A DNA stretch of 32,021 bases from a bacterium (GTDB taxonomy: Bacteria; Bacillota; Clostridia; Oscillospirales; Oscillospiraceae), in NCBI GenBank assembly GCA_004560305.1, contig SFVI01000017.1, positions 1 through 32,021 on the forward strand. The letters are read 5' to 3'. How positions within the stretch are numbered: position 1 is the first letter of the stretch; each line of letters starts with the position of its first letter. This document shows, one piece after another, positions 7,952 through 15,551 of the stretch. The notes under the pieces were generated by a model. The model was given only the letters and a program-made list of their open reading frames with translations, did no database searches and had not been told where the DNA came from. The position numbers and the translations under genes were made by a program.

Positions 7952-8893
7952 TCAAACCCTGGCCGCTGCAGGCTGCGCGGCTTCCTGGAAGAAGCGCATT
8001 CCCCTGGGCACCACCAGATTCATGGCTCCGGGCAACAGCTGCATTTTCACTTCCTTGGCGAAAATGGCCTCACCGTCAATGTTCACCACGTTTTCCTCGT
8101 TGAAACTGATCTCCACCCGGTCGGTGCGCAGATGGGTGATATACTCCGGGTAATCATCGGCCTTACCGGCGGCGTATTTGCCGATGAGCCGGGCCAGGGT
8201 CAGGAGGCTGACTTTTTTCACGATGAACACATCCAGGATGCCGTCATCGGGCCGGGCGGTGGTGCTGGGGTTGAAGCCGCCGCCGTAGAAGCGGCCATTG
8301 CAGGCGCAGACCAGGGTGTTCTCCCCTTCGGCACAGAACGCGCCGCTGCGGATACGCATCTGCCGGGTGATGCCCCGCAGCACGTTCACCACCGCAGACA
8401 CCACATAGCCGGTGGCGCCGCCGATGAGGGGCAGCTTACTGTATGTATGCACGTCCGTACCGATGCGGGCGTCAATCCCCACGGAACAGATGTTGGCGCA
8501 GTAGCGGCCGTTGCACTCGATCAGATCGATGGGGTGCTCGCTGCCCTCCACCAAAGCCCGCAGATCCCAGTACAGATCCTTCTCCTCCCCAAACATGCGG
8601 CAGAAGTCATTGCCGGTGCCGGTGGGGTAGGGACAGACGGCCACGTTGGCAAGGCCCGCCGCGCCGCAGACGCACTCGTTGAAGGTGCCGTCCCCGCCGC
8701 AGGCGTAGACCCGCAGCGCCTCCCCGGACTCCGCGGCCCGGCGGATCTTGCCGGGAGCGTCCATGGCGGCCTTGGTCACATAGATCTCATAGCTGACTTC
8801 CCGGCCGGCAAAGACCTCCTCCACCCGGCGGCGCACCAGCTCCGTCTTGTCCTTGCCGCCGGCGGTGGGATTGACGATAAAAAGATGCTTCAT
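7952..8893 (-). CDS. diacylglycerol kinase-family lipid kinase (YegS/BmrU-like)
   Basis: 313 residues. MKHLFIVNPTAGG opens the DAGK catalytic domain; GGDGT (66-70) is the ATP-binding signature of this family and GTGNDF (92-97) the conserved loop after it. A beta-rich C-terminal domain with GGGFNPSTTARPDDGILDVFIVKK follows, as in YegS and DgkB. It phosphorylates a membrane lipid such as diacylglycerol from the cytosolic face. ATG 8893 overlaps the stop of the upstream methyltransferase gene (ATGA), so the two are translationally coupled; the in-frame extension to 8935 lies inside that gene and is not used. The exact lipid is not known. Confidence 0.9.
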   Translation of the reverse strand: MKHLFIVNPTAGGKDKTELVRRRVEEVFAGREVSYEIYVTKAAMDAPGKIRRAAESGEALRVYACGGDGTFNECVCGAAGLANVAVCPYPTGTGNDFCRMFGEEKDLYWDLRALVEGSEHPIDLIECNGRYCANICSVGIDARIGTDVHTYSKLPLIGGATGYVVSAVVNVLRGITRQMRIRSGAFCAEGENTLVCACNGRFYGGGFNPSTTARPDDGILDVFIVKKVSLLTLARLIGKYAAGKADDYPEYITHLRTDRVEISFNEENVVNIDGEAIFAKEVKMQLLPGAMNLVVPRGMRFFQEAAQPAAARV

Positions 8894-10020
8894 TTTTTCC
8901 CGTCCCCTTTGTTCAGATACATGAAAAGATCGCATTTGATCATGCCGTTGTACAGCTTGCGCTTTTTGTCCGCCGGACGGCCGAAGCAGCGCTCAAACTC
9001 CGTGTGGGAGGACAGCAGATAAAGCTGCCAGTTCCGGCTCTGGGCATAGGCCCTGCCGAAGCCCCGGTACAGCGCCTCCGCCTCCTGCTTCTCCATGATC
9101 CGCTCCCCGTAGGGCGGGTTGGTGACGATGATGCCCCGCTCCGTCTGCCGGCCAAAGGCCATGGCGTCGGCCTGCTCAAAACGGATGATATCCAGCACGC
9201 CGGCCCGGCGGGCGTTCTCTTTTGCCAGCTCCAGGGCGTGGGGATCAATGTCAGCGCCTACAATATTATAATTGCCATCAAATTCCTTGCTGCGGGCCAG
9301 CGCCCGCTCCTGCTCCCAGACCGCGCCGTCCAGATTCTTCCAGTCCATGGCGGTGAAGCGGCGGTAGAGACCCGGCGCCCGGTTTTTGGCGATAAGAGCC
9401 GCCTCGATGGGGATGGTGCCGCTGCCGCAGAAAGGGTCGCAGAAATCCTCCCGCCCCCGGTAGCGGCTCAGCTTCACCATGGCGGCGGCCATGGTCTCCT
9501 TCAAAGGGGCGGCGTTATGGGCCGGACGGTAGCCCCGCTTGTGCAGCCCGTCACCGGAGGTATCGACGCACAGGGAGACCCGATCCTTCATGATGGAAAA
9601 CTGCACCTGGTACAGCGGCCCGGTCTCCGGGAACCAGCCAATGCCGTACACGCTTTTCAGCCGCTCTGCAATGGCCTTTTTGATGATCTTCTGACAGTCG
9701 GACACGGAAAACAGCCTGGAATTAAGACTGTAGCCCTTCACGGGGAAAGCGGCGTCTTTGGGCAGCAGACTCTCCCAGGGCAGGGCTTTGGTGCCCTCAA
9801 ACAGCGCATCAAAGCTCAGCGCGTCAAAGCGGCCCAGCTCGATCAGCACCCGCTCGCCGATGCGCAGGTTAATATTGGCTCTTGCCAAAGCAGCGTCATT
9901 TCCCGTAAAATAAACCCGGCCGTTTTCCGCGGCCACGTTGTCCATGTCCAGCCGCTTTAACTCGTCAGCAATGGGGCCTTCCAGCCCCAGCAGGCAGGGG
10001 ACACACAGCGTGTATTCCAT
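8890..10020 (-). CDS. THUMP-domain class I SAM-dependent RNA methyltransferase (RlmL/YpsC-like)
   Basis: 376 residues. An N-terminal ferredoxin-like and THUMP region (about 1-155) is followed by a Rossmann methyltransferase domain. DPFCGSGTIPIEAALIA (195-211) binds S-adenosylmethionine and NPPYGER (301-307) is the N6/N2-guanine methyltransferase motif IV. This architecture belongs to 23S rRNA guanine-N2 methyltransferases such as the RlmL/YpsC group. ATG 10020 is selected: GGAGAA lies 5-10 bases upstream and the family begins here, while the 45-residue in-frame extension is atypical sequence over the promoter. A 5' leader hairpin precedes the binding site. The lipid kinase gene follows with a four-base overlap. 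Confidence 0.9.
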   Translation of the reverse strand: MEYTLCVPCLLGLEGPIADELKRLDMDNVAAENGRVYFTGNDAALARANINLRIGERVLIELGRFDALSFDALFEGTKALPWESLLPKDAAFPVKGYSLNSRLFSVSDCQKIIKKAIAERLKSVYGIGWFPETGPLYQVQFSIMKDRVSLCVDTSGDGLHKRGYRPAHNAAPLKETMAAAMVKLSRYRGREDFCDPFCGSGTIPIEAALIAKNRAPGLYRRFTAMDWKNLDGAVWEQERALARSKEFDGNYNIVGADIDPHALELAKENARRAGVLDIIRFEQADAMAFGRQTERGIIVTNPPYGERIMEKQEAEALYRGFGRAYAQSRNWQLYLLSSHTEFERCFGRPADKKRKLYNGMIKCDLFMYLNKGDGKK

Positions 10021-10033
10021 GATCTTCTCCCCG

Positions 10034-10076
10034 GTTTCGCCAAAGTCTGACGGACTGTGCCGCAAACCGGCGAAAC
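10034..10076 (-). other. leader hairpin next to the methyltransferase ribosome binding site
   Basis: GTTTCGCC and GGCGAAAC (arms at 10034-10041 and 10069-10076) pair, with an inner AGTC/GACT helix. On the transcript the hairpin ends about 13 bases before the start codon. It could affect mRNA stability or translation; no known class is recognised. Confidence 0.4.
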
Positions 10077-10082
10077 TCCCAC

Positions 10083-10112
10083 ATTCTAGTATTCCCGTAA
10101 ATACTACTACAA
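10083..10112 (-). promoter_or_regulatory. methyltransferase promoter with palindromic spacer
   Basis: On the minus strand TTGTAG (10112-10107), an 18-bp spacer and TAGAAT (10088-10083). The inverted repeat TAGTATTCCCGTAAATACTA (10087-10106) has perfect 7-bp arms and occupies the spacer, a usual place for a repressor site. Confidence 0.5.
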
Positions 10113-10259
10113 AAAACGGATGTTGTAAATGGGTGATCCAAAACGAATGCAACATTCCCTAAATTCAATAAAAAGCCGGTAAAAACACCCTTTGCCCCAG
10201 AAATAATTCATGCTTCTAACTTGCACAAAAAATTGACTGAAATTTATCAAAAATTGCTA

Positions 10260-10288
10260 TTGAAATTTGTGATATTTAGCGTTATATT
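10260..10288 (+). promoter_or_regulatory. promoter of the 175-residue gene and cstA
   Basis: TTGAAA (10260-10265), a 17-bp spacer and TATATT (10283-10288) precede the gene at 10332 by about 40 bases. No separate promoter is evident before cstA. The rest of 10113-10331 is AT-rich with no other clear signal. Confidence 0.6.
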
Positions 10289-10331
10289 ATGGTCTAGTCA
10301 CAGACTGTTCATTTTTTGCCGGGAGGTCATA

Positions 10332-10859
10332 ATGGGGATCGAGCGTGAGAAGTTTCTGGATACTGTAGCTGATTCCTTCAGCGCCTACTATGACCTGCAT
10401 ATGGCGGAGGGGGAGCGGGAGTTGCCGCTGGTCTTCCGCGCGGATTATTATTCAAGGGCGGAACGGTACTGGCTCACCAAGAACATCCCCATCTGGGGCA
10501 ATGAGACCAATGAGTTCGCCTATGTGTTCTCCGCCCCGGCCTTTGACCAGAATCTGGCTGCCAGGTGCATTGACTACGCGCTGGATGAGGCCTTGCCCAT
10601 GGTCAAGCCCCACAAGGAGCACCAGTATACCAACGTGAAGGTGATCCTCCTGGCTGACACGGTGGCGCCGGATGTGGCCCGGTATGTGAAAAAGCGCAGC
10701 TTTACCAAAAACTACAAGTTCTCTTTCCACGGTTTCAGCACCCTGAAATCCGCCATTGTGGACCTGGGGGCGCAGAAGACCGTGACCAACTCCGCCGGTC
10801 ATGAGCTGGTGGACTATTTCAGTAAACTGTTTGCAGCAGAGGAGAGGACCAAGCTGTAA
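10332..10859 (+). CDS. conserved-looking protein of unknown function upstream of cstA
   Basis: 175 residues, soluble, without signal peptide or membrane helices. The first 60 residues are acidic and helical (VADSFSAYYDLHMAEGERELPLVFRADYYSRAERYWLTK); the rest alternates strands and helices, for example NVKVILLADTVAPDVARYVKKRSF and KFSFHGFSTLKSAIVDLGAQK. GGGAGG (10321-10326) decides ATG 10332; the upstream in-frame ATG at 10221 lacks a binding site and lies before the promoter. The gap to cstA is only 41 bases with no terminator, so both are probably one transcript. I do not recognise the family; a link to the use of the CstA substrate is only inferred from position. Confidence 0.75.
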   Translation: MGIEREKFLDTVADSFSAYYDLHMAEGERELPLVFRADYYSRAERYWLTKNIPIWGNETNEFAYVFSAPAFDQNLAARCIDYALDEALPMVKPHKEHQYTNVKVILLADTVAPDVARYVKKRSFTKNYKFSFHGFSTLKSAIVDLGAQKTVTNSAGHELVDYFSKLFAAEERTKL

Positions 10860-10900
10860 ATAGGAATAAATCATCATTTTTTATTTAAGGAGTGAAAAGT

Positions 10901-12655
10901 GTGAGCGCAATTCTTATTCTGATCATCGCTGTCGCTCTGCTGGCCTGCGGCTACATCTTCTATGGTAGCTTCCTTGCCAAGCAGTGGGGCGTTGATCCCT
11001 CCCACGAGACCCCGGCACACACCAGTTACGACGGAAAGGACTTCGTTCCTGCAAACCCCGCCGTTCTGATGGGCCACCATTTCTCTTCCATCGCTGGCGC
11101 AGGCCCCATTAACGGACCTATCCAGGCCGCAGTTTTCGGCTGGATTCCCGTTTTCCTGTGGGTTGTCATCGGTGGTATCTTCTTCGGTGCCATGCATGAC
11201 TTTGGTGCTCTGTTCGCCTCCATCCGTCACAACGGCGGCTCCATCGGCGAAGTCATCAAGGAGAACATGGGCGTTCGGGCACAGCGCCTGTTCACCATCT
11301 TCGCCCTGCTGGTTCTGATTCTGGTCATTGCTTCCTTCACCGCCGTTGTCGCCGGCACCTTCGTGTCCGTGGCAAAGGAAGGCGAGGCTGCTCTGCCCTT
11401 CATCACTGTGGGCCGTGACAACGTCAGCGGCAACGCTTCCACCGCAACCACCTCCCTGCTGTTCATCGTCATCGCCTTCATCTTCGGCTTCTTCGTGTAC
11501 CGCAAGAACGTCAAGATCGGCCCCGCCACCATCGTTGGCGTGATCGGTATCGTCCTCATCGTTATCGCCGGCCTGAACATCGGTGTCAACATGAGCCGTA
11601 CCGCCTGGGTCATCTTCATCGCTGTCTACATTATGCTGGCCTCCCTGCTGCCTGTGTGGATGCTGCTGCAGCCCCGTGACTACCTGTCCTCCTTCCTGCT
11701 CTACGGCATGATGGCTGTCGCTGTTGTCGGCATCGTCGGCTCCGGCATGAAGGTGGAGCTTCCCGCCTTCACCGGCTGGACCGCTCCCGCCACCGGCGCT
11801 GCCCTGTTCCCCACCCTGTTCATCACCGTTGCTTGCGGCGCTGTCTCCGGCTTCCACTCCCTGATTGGTTCCGGCACCACCTCCAAGCAGCTTGACTCCG
11901 AGAAGGATGCCAAGGTCATTGGCTACGGCGCCATGATCGTTGAGTCCGCTCTGGCTGTCATCGCCCTGATCGCTGTCGGCGTTGTCTTCAAAGAGACCAA
12001 CATCGGCGGCGGCGAGAAGTTCCTGCTCTCCGCACCTCCCACCATCTTTGCCGGCGGTATTGCCACCATGGTCGCTACCATGTTCGGCGGTGTTGCAGAC
12101 TTCACCAACCCCGTTTACGACGTTACCTACACCCTGCTGACTCTGGCCGTCTCCGTCTTTGCTCTGACCTCTCTTGACTCCGGCACTCGTCTGGCTCGCT
12201 ACATGTTCGCCGAGCTGTTCATTCCCGAAGGCAAGACCCGCGACGACCTGACCGGCGCTGCCAAGTTCTTCTCTCATCCCCTGGTCGCTACCGGCGTGAT
12301 GGTTATCGTCGGCTGCGGCATGGGCTTCCTGAAGCTGAGCCAGATCTGGGGCGTGTTCGGCGCTGCCAACCAGCTGCTGGCCGGTATCGCCATGCTGGCC
12401 GTGGCTACCTGGCTGGGCAACATCGGCAAGAACAACAAGATGTTCTTCGTTCCCATGGTGTTCATGCTGGCTGCCACTCTGACTTCTCTGGTCATGACCA
12501 TCGTCAAGAAGATCGGCCTCATCGCCGGCGGCGGCGCTGCCTGGGGCGATTGGTTCCAGATGCTCTGGTCCGTTGGCCTGGTTGTCCTGGCTGTCATCCT
12601 CGTCATCGAGGGTGTGCAGATCCTCACCAAGAAGAAGGAGCAGAAGGCTGCTTGA
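10901..12655 (+). CDS. cstA: CstA family carbon starvation / pyruvate-peptide transporter
   Basis: 584 residues with about 15 membrane segments. HHFSSIAGAGPINGPIQAAVFGW and FGAMHDFGALFASIRHNGGSIGEVIKENMG are hallmark CstA motifs in the N-terminal domain, and FGAANQLLAGIAMLAVATWL belongs to the C-terminal 5TM domain. Known members (CstA, BtsT) import pyruvate or peptides with protons or Na+. GTG 10901 is preferred because TAAGGAG (10886-10892) is 8 bases before it; GTG 10892 would overlap that site. Codon choice is unusual for the window (many GTT, GCT, CGT, GTC), the pattern expected of a highly expressed gene. Substrate here is not proven. Confidence 0.95.
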   Translation: MSAILILIIAVALLACGYIFYGSFLAKQWGVDPSHETPAHTSYDGKDFVPANPAVLMGHHFSSIAGAGPINGPIQAAVFGWIPVFLWVVIGGIFFGAMHDFGALFASIRHNGGSIGEVIKENMGVRAQRLFTIFALLVLILVIASFTAVVAGTFVSVAKEGEAALPFITVGRDNVSGNASTATTSLLFIVIAFIFGFFVYRKNVKIGPATIVGVIGIVLIVIAGLNIGVNMSRTAWVIFIAVYIMLASLLPVWMLLQPRDYLSSFLLYGMMAVAVVGIVGSGMKVELPAFTGWTAPATGAALFPTLFITVACGAVSGFHSLIGSGTTSKQLDSEKDAKVIGYGAMIVESALAVIALIAVGVVFKETNIGGGEKFLLSAPPTIFAGGIATMVATMFGGVADFTNPVYDVTYTLLTLAVSVFALTSLDSGTRLARYMFAELFIPEGKTRDDLTGAAKFFSHPLVATGVMVIVGCGMGFLKLSQIWGVFGAANQLLAGIAMLAVATWLGNIGKNNKMFFVPMVFMLAATLTSLVMTIVKKIGLIAGGGAAWGDWFQMLWSVGLVVLAVILVIEGVQILTKKKEQKAA

Positions 12656-12690
12656 TCTTCCCTATTGAGGAAAACAACATAAAACACAAA

Positions 12691-12719
12691 AGAGGCTGCC
12701 CGAAAGGGCAGTCTCTTTT
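12691..12719 (+). terminator. cstA terminator
   Basis: AGAGGCTGCCC (12691-12701), a GAAA tetraloop and GGGCAGTCTCT (12706-12716), then TTT. The repeat element begins two bases after it. Confidence 0.88.
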
Positions 12720-12720
12720 C

Positions 12721-12915
12721 AGTCTGTCAAAGAACCAGCCAAAGCCTCCCCTGTGTAAGGGGAGGTGGCAAAAATCTATGATTTTTGACGGAGGGGTTGA
12801 AAAAGAAACGTTCCAAATTTGCATGATATAACTGATAATCCCGAATATTTTATAAAACAATCCCTCAGTCAGCTTCGCTGACAGCTCCCTTTACACAAGG
12901 GAGTCTTTTTGTGTA
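12721..12915. repeat. 195-bp dispersed palindromic element, copy 1
   Basis: Differs from the copy at 18478-18672 at only six positions over 195 bases. The two ends are imperfect inverted repeats: the left arm (12741-12799) reads as CTCCCCTGTGTAAGGGGAG, a hairpin with GACGGAGGGGTTG, and the right arm starts CAATCCCTCAGTCA and ends with CTCCCTTTACACAAGGGAG. Each arm carries its own small hairpin (AAAATCTATGATTTT; GTCAGCTTCGCTGAC). The centre is AT-rich with no coding signal. It behaves like a non-autonomous MITE-like element and sits right behind a terminator. Confidence 0.85.
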
Positions 12916-12940
12916 ACCAGTTTTTTGACATTCTCTTTTG

Positions 12941-12969
12941 TTGCAAAGGACCGGCGGATAGGGTAGAAT
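12941..12969 (+). promoter_or_regulatory. promoter of tatD-sprT
   Basis: TTGCAA (12941-12946), a 17-bp spacer and TAGAAT (12964-12969), 26 bases before the tatD start. Confidence 0.55.
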
Positions 12970-12994
12970 GTGCCCTGATAAGGAGGGACCGCCC

Positions 12995-13765
12995 ATGTAT
13001 TTTGACACCCATGCCCATTATGACGACAAGGCCTTTGACAATGACCGGAACGCGCTTCTGACCCGGCTGAATGACGAAGGCGTGGACTATATCCTTGACC
13101 CCGGCTGCGATCTGGCGAGCAGCCGGGCGGCCATCGCCCTGGCGGAGCGCTTCGACTTCGTCTATGCCGCCGTGGGCTTCCACCCGGAGGAATTGGAGGG
13201 GTATTCAGAAGAAGCCTTTCAACAGATGGAAGCATTGGCGGCCCACCCCAAGTGCGTTGCCATTGGGGAGATCGGCCTGGACTACTACTGGGATGCCAGC
13301 CATAAGACCGAGCAGAAGGCCCTGTTCCGCCGCCAGATCGATCTGGCCCTTGCGCTGGATAAGCCAGTCATCATCCATGACCGGGAGGCCCATGGGGACT
13401 GTATGGAAATTGTTCGGGACTATCCCGGCCTGCGGGGCGTGTTCCACTGCTATTCCGGCAGCGCCGAGATGGCGGAGGAGCTGTTGAAGCGGGGCTGGTA
13501 CCTGGGCTTTGACGGTCCGATCACCTATAAAAACGCCCGGAAAGCCCTGGAGGTGCTGGCGCTCTGCCCCCTGGAGCGGCTCCTTATCGAGACGGACAGC
13601 CCCTACCTCTCCCCGGTGCCCCTGCGGGGCAAGCGGAACGATTCGGGGAATCTCCCTTATATTGTGGATAAAATCGCGGAGATCAAGGGCCTTAGCCATG
13701 AGGCTGTGGCCGCTGCCACCATGGCCAACGGCTGCCGTCTTTTCGGGATAGGGGAGGAGAACTGA
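12995..13765 (+). CDS. tatD: TatD family metal-dependent DNase/hydrolase
   Basis: 256 residues, the usual size. MYFDTHAHYDD gives the HxH metal pair (His6, His8); Glu92 in GEIGLDYYW, His128 in IIHDR, His151 in VFHCYSG and Asp201 in IETDSPYL complete the amidohydrolase-type metal site. TatD-like proteins are 3'-5' exonucleases and deoxyribonucleases linked to DNA repair and turnover. ATG 12995 has GGAGGG 7 bases upstream; the in-frame ATG 12968 overlaps the -10 box and is rejected. The stop overlaps the SprT-like gene start (TGATG). Confidence 0.94.
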   Translation: MYFDTHAHYDDKAFDNDRNALLTRLNDEGVDYILDPGCDLASSRAAIALAERFDFVYAAVGFHPEELEGYSEEAFQQMEALAAHPKCVAIGEIGLDYYWDASHKTEQKALFRRQIDLALALDKPVIIHDREAHGDCMEIVRDYPGLRGVFHCYSGSAEMAEELLKRGWYLGFDGPITYKNARKALEVLALCPLERLLIETDSPYLSPVPLRGKRNDSGNLPYIVDKIAEIKGLSHEAVAAATMANGCRLFGIGEEN

Positions 13766-14289
13766 TGCATACCCTGGAGGAGATCCGCACCGAGTATGAC
13801 CGGCTGGACCGGCTCTGCGGGGTGGACACTTCTGATGTGGAGATCGTCCTTTCCCGCCGGGGTGTCCGCCGTCTGGGCAGCTTCCGTTATCCGGCAAAGG
13901 GGAGGGCCGGGGCATTGCGGATCACCGTCAATGCCTCCCTGCTGGGTGAGGAGGAAGCCTTCTGGGACACGGTGCGGCACGAATATGCCCACGCCCTGGT
14001 CTATCTGCGCCACCCCGGAGAACGGCATGGCCATGACGCAGTCTGGAAAGCCGCCTGCCGGGAGCTGGGCTGCTCCCCGGACCGGCTGGCCGCCCAGACG
14101 GCGGAGAGCCGGGAAGCGCTGGAACGCCGGGCAAAGTACAAGGTGCAGTGCACCGGCTGCGGCCAGACGACCTTCTATCTGCGGCGGGGCAAGGTGGTAG
14201 ACCTGCTGCTCCGGGGCCCCGGCGGCCAGGTCCGCTGTGCCCAATGCGGCGGCAGCAAGCTGAAGCTGTACGTTAGACGCGGCCCCTGA
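13765..14289 (+). CDS. SprT-like zinc metalloprotein
   Basis: 174 residues. HEYAH at 72-76 is the gluzincin HExxH-type site with the catalytic Glu73, and His88 or His90 in GERHGHDAVWK is the likely third zinc ligand, as in SprT/SPRTN. A C-terminal zinc ribbon has Cys129, Cys132, Cys158 and Cys161 (CTGC and CAQC). The family is linked to metal-dependent proteolysis, in eukaryotes of DNA-protein crosslinks; bacterial roles are poorly known. Coupling to the TatD DNase by a one-base overlap fits a DNA-maintenance role, but this is inference. Confidence 0.88.
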   Translation: MHTLEEIRTEYDRLDRLCGVDTSDVEIVLSRRGVRRLGSFRYPAKGRAGALRITVNASLLGEEEAFWDTVRHEYAHALVYLRHPGERHGHDAVWKAACRELGCSPDRLAAQTAESREALERRAKYKVQCTGCGQTTFYLRRGKVVDLLLRGPGGQVRCAQCGGSKLKLYVRRGP

Positions 14290-14303
14290 ACATACAAAAA
14301 CCG

Positions 14304-14365
14304 ATGAATATGCATTGAAAGGGTGAATATTCACTATATAAATGAATATCAAGTGAATATTTAAG
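14304..14365. promoter_or_regulatory. ARG-box-like repeat cluster upstream of the amino-acid ABC operon
   Basis: Four TGAATAT units occur in 60 bases: ATGAATATGCATTGAA (14304-14319), the perfect palindrome GTGAATATTCAC (14323-14334), and ATGAATATCAAGTGAATATT (14342-14361). ArgR boxes have the form TGAAT-spacer-ATTCA and occur in pairs upstream of arginine genes. The spacing here is not textbook, so another regulator is possible. The cluster lies 30-90 bases before the -35 box. Confidence 0.5.
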
Positions 14366-14395
14366 AAATTTTTCGTATTTTTTCTCAAAAAACTG

Positions 14396-14424
14396 TTGAC
14401 AAGAAGAATGCCCTGTGTTATCAT
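14396..14424 (+). promoter_or_regulatory. promoter of the amino-acid ABC transporter operon
   Basis: A perfect TTGACA (14396-14401), a 17-bp spacer and TATCAT (14419-14424). The leader carries a short GGGGC/GCCCC hairpin at 14437-14449. Confidence 0.82.
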
Positions 14425-14492
14425 CACACTCGTCAAGGGGCAAGGCCCCGTTGGACATTGCTTTGAAATTAAAAAACAGTGAGGAAAACAAA

Positions 14493-15419
14493 ATGAAAAA
14501 CATGAAGAAAGCACTTGCAATGCTGCTGGCATTGACCATGATCCTGGCCCTGTGCGCCTGCGGTTCCAAGACTGAGGCTCCCGCCGCCACCGAGGCTCCC
14601 GCTGCTGAGGCACCCGCTGCTGAGGCTCCTGTGGATTACGCGTCCATGAGCCTGGATGAGCTGAAGGCCGTACTCACCACCGTTACCGAGGGCAAGCTGA
14701 CCGTGGCCACCAGCCCTGACTTCGCTCCCTATGAGTTCTACGCCGTTGTGGACGGCACCCCGGTTCTGGCCGGTTTTGACGTGGCTCTGGCCGGCTATAT
14801 TGCCGATTACCTGGGCCTGGAGCTGGAGATGGTTCCCATCGACTTTGACGGCGTTCTCAATGAGCTGGCCGCTGGCAGCGTTGATCTGGGTATGGCCGGT
14901 CTGTCTCCCGACCCCAGCCGTATGGACGCCATGAACTTCTCCGATATCTACTACCAGGGCGGCCAGTCCTTCGTGACTGTCCAGTCCAAGGCCGACCTGT
15001 TCCCCGATCTGGCCTCTGCCAACAAGGCTGAGTATTCCATCGGCGCCCAGAACGGCTCCATCCAGATGGACCTTGCCAACGAAAATACTCCCGATGCTGA
15101 CATCGTTCCTCTGGTGAAGGTCACCGATATCATTGCCGAGCTGCTGGGTGACAAGCTGGACGGCGCATTCATCGAGACTGCTGTTGCTGTCAACTACGCA
15201 CAGAGCTATCCTGAACTGGCTGTTGTTCTGGACGTCCCCTATGATGTGGAAGGTTCCGCTGCCGGTGTCTGCAAGGGCAACGAGGCTCTGCTGGCCGGTG
15301 TGAACATGGCCATTGCTGCCGCCATTGCCGATGGCTCTATGGACGCTTTCGTGGCTGAAGCCAACGAGCAGTCCACCGGCGAGATCATCGAAGGTCTGCT
15401 GGAGGATCAGGCAGGCTGA
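14493..15419 (+). CDS. amino-acid ABC transporter substrate-binding lipoprotein
   Basis: 308 residues. A signal peptide ends in ALCAC, making Cys23 the likely lipidated residue; an Ala/Pro/Glu-rich linker (about 26-47) follows. The rest is a type 3 solute-binding fold: LTVATSPDFAPYEFY, GFDVALAGYIADYLGLELEMVPIDFDGVLNELAAGSVDLGMAGLSPDPSR is the standard polar amino-acid binding pattern. ATG 14493 has GAGGA 7 bases upstream; the in-frame ATG at 14415 lies within the promoter. Codon use is biased to GCT, GTT and CGT as in cstA, fitting high expression. Permease, ATPase and a peptidase gene follow. The exact ligand is not visible. Confidence 0.92.
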   Translation: MKNMKKALAMLLALTMILALCACGSKTEAPAATEAPAAEAPAAEAPVDYASMSLDELKAVLTTVTEGKLTVATSPDFAPYEFYAVVDGTPVLAGFDVALAGYIADYLGLELEMVPIDFDGVLNELAAGSVDLGMAGLSPDPSRMDAMNFSDIYYQGGQSFVTVQSKADLFPDLASANKAEYSIGAQNGSIQMDLANENTPDADIVPLVKVTDIIAELLGDKLDGAFIETAVAVNYAQSYPELAVVLDVPYDVEGSAAGVCKGNEALLAGVNMAIAAAIADGSMDAFVAEANEQSTGEIIEGLLEDQAG

Positions 15420-15440
15420 ACCCAATCTGAATAAAGAGTA

Positions 15441-15529
15441 CGCAAAGGCCTCCGCTCTGCAACGGAGGCGCTTTGCGCGTTAGGAAAAAGAAAGAAGAAA
15501 TCCACTGAGGGACCCATAAAGACCCTCAG
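15441..15529 (+). other. two intercistronic hairpins between binding protein and permease genes
   Basis: The first hairpin pairs CGCAAAG with CTTTGCG and GCCTCCG with CGGAGGC (15441-15477, one bulged G). The second pairs CTGAGGG (15505-15511) with CCCTCAG (15523-15529). Neither has a strong T run, so they look like partial terminators or 3' stabilisers that let the binding protein be made in excess over the membrane subunits. Confidence 0.6.
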
Positions 15530-15551
15530 CCTGGTTTAAGGAGACTGGTAC

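Noticed and set aside
12624..12860. 78-residue minus-strand frame, also seen at 17808-18617 and 31797-32003
   Set aside because: The shared protein sequence comes only from translation of the 195-bp repeat; no ribosome binding site and no selection visible apart from the repeat.
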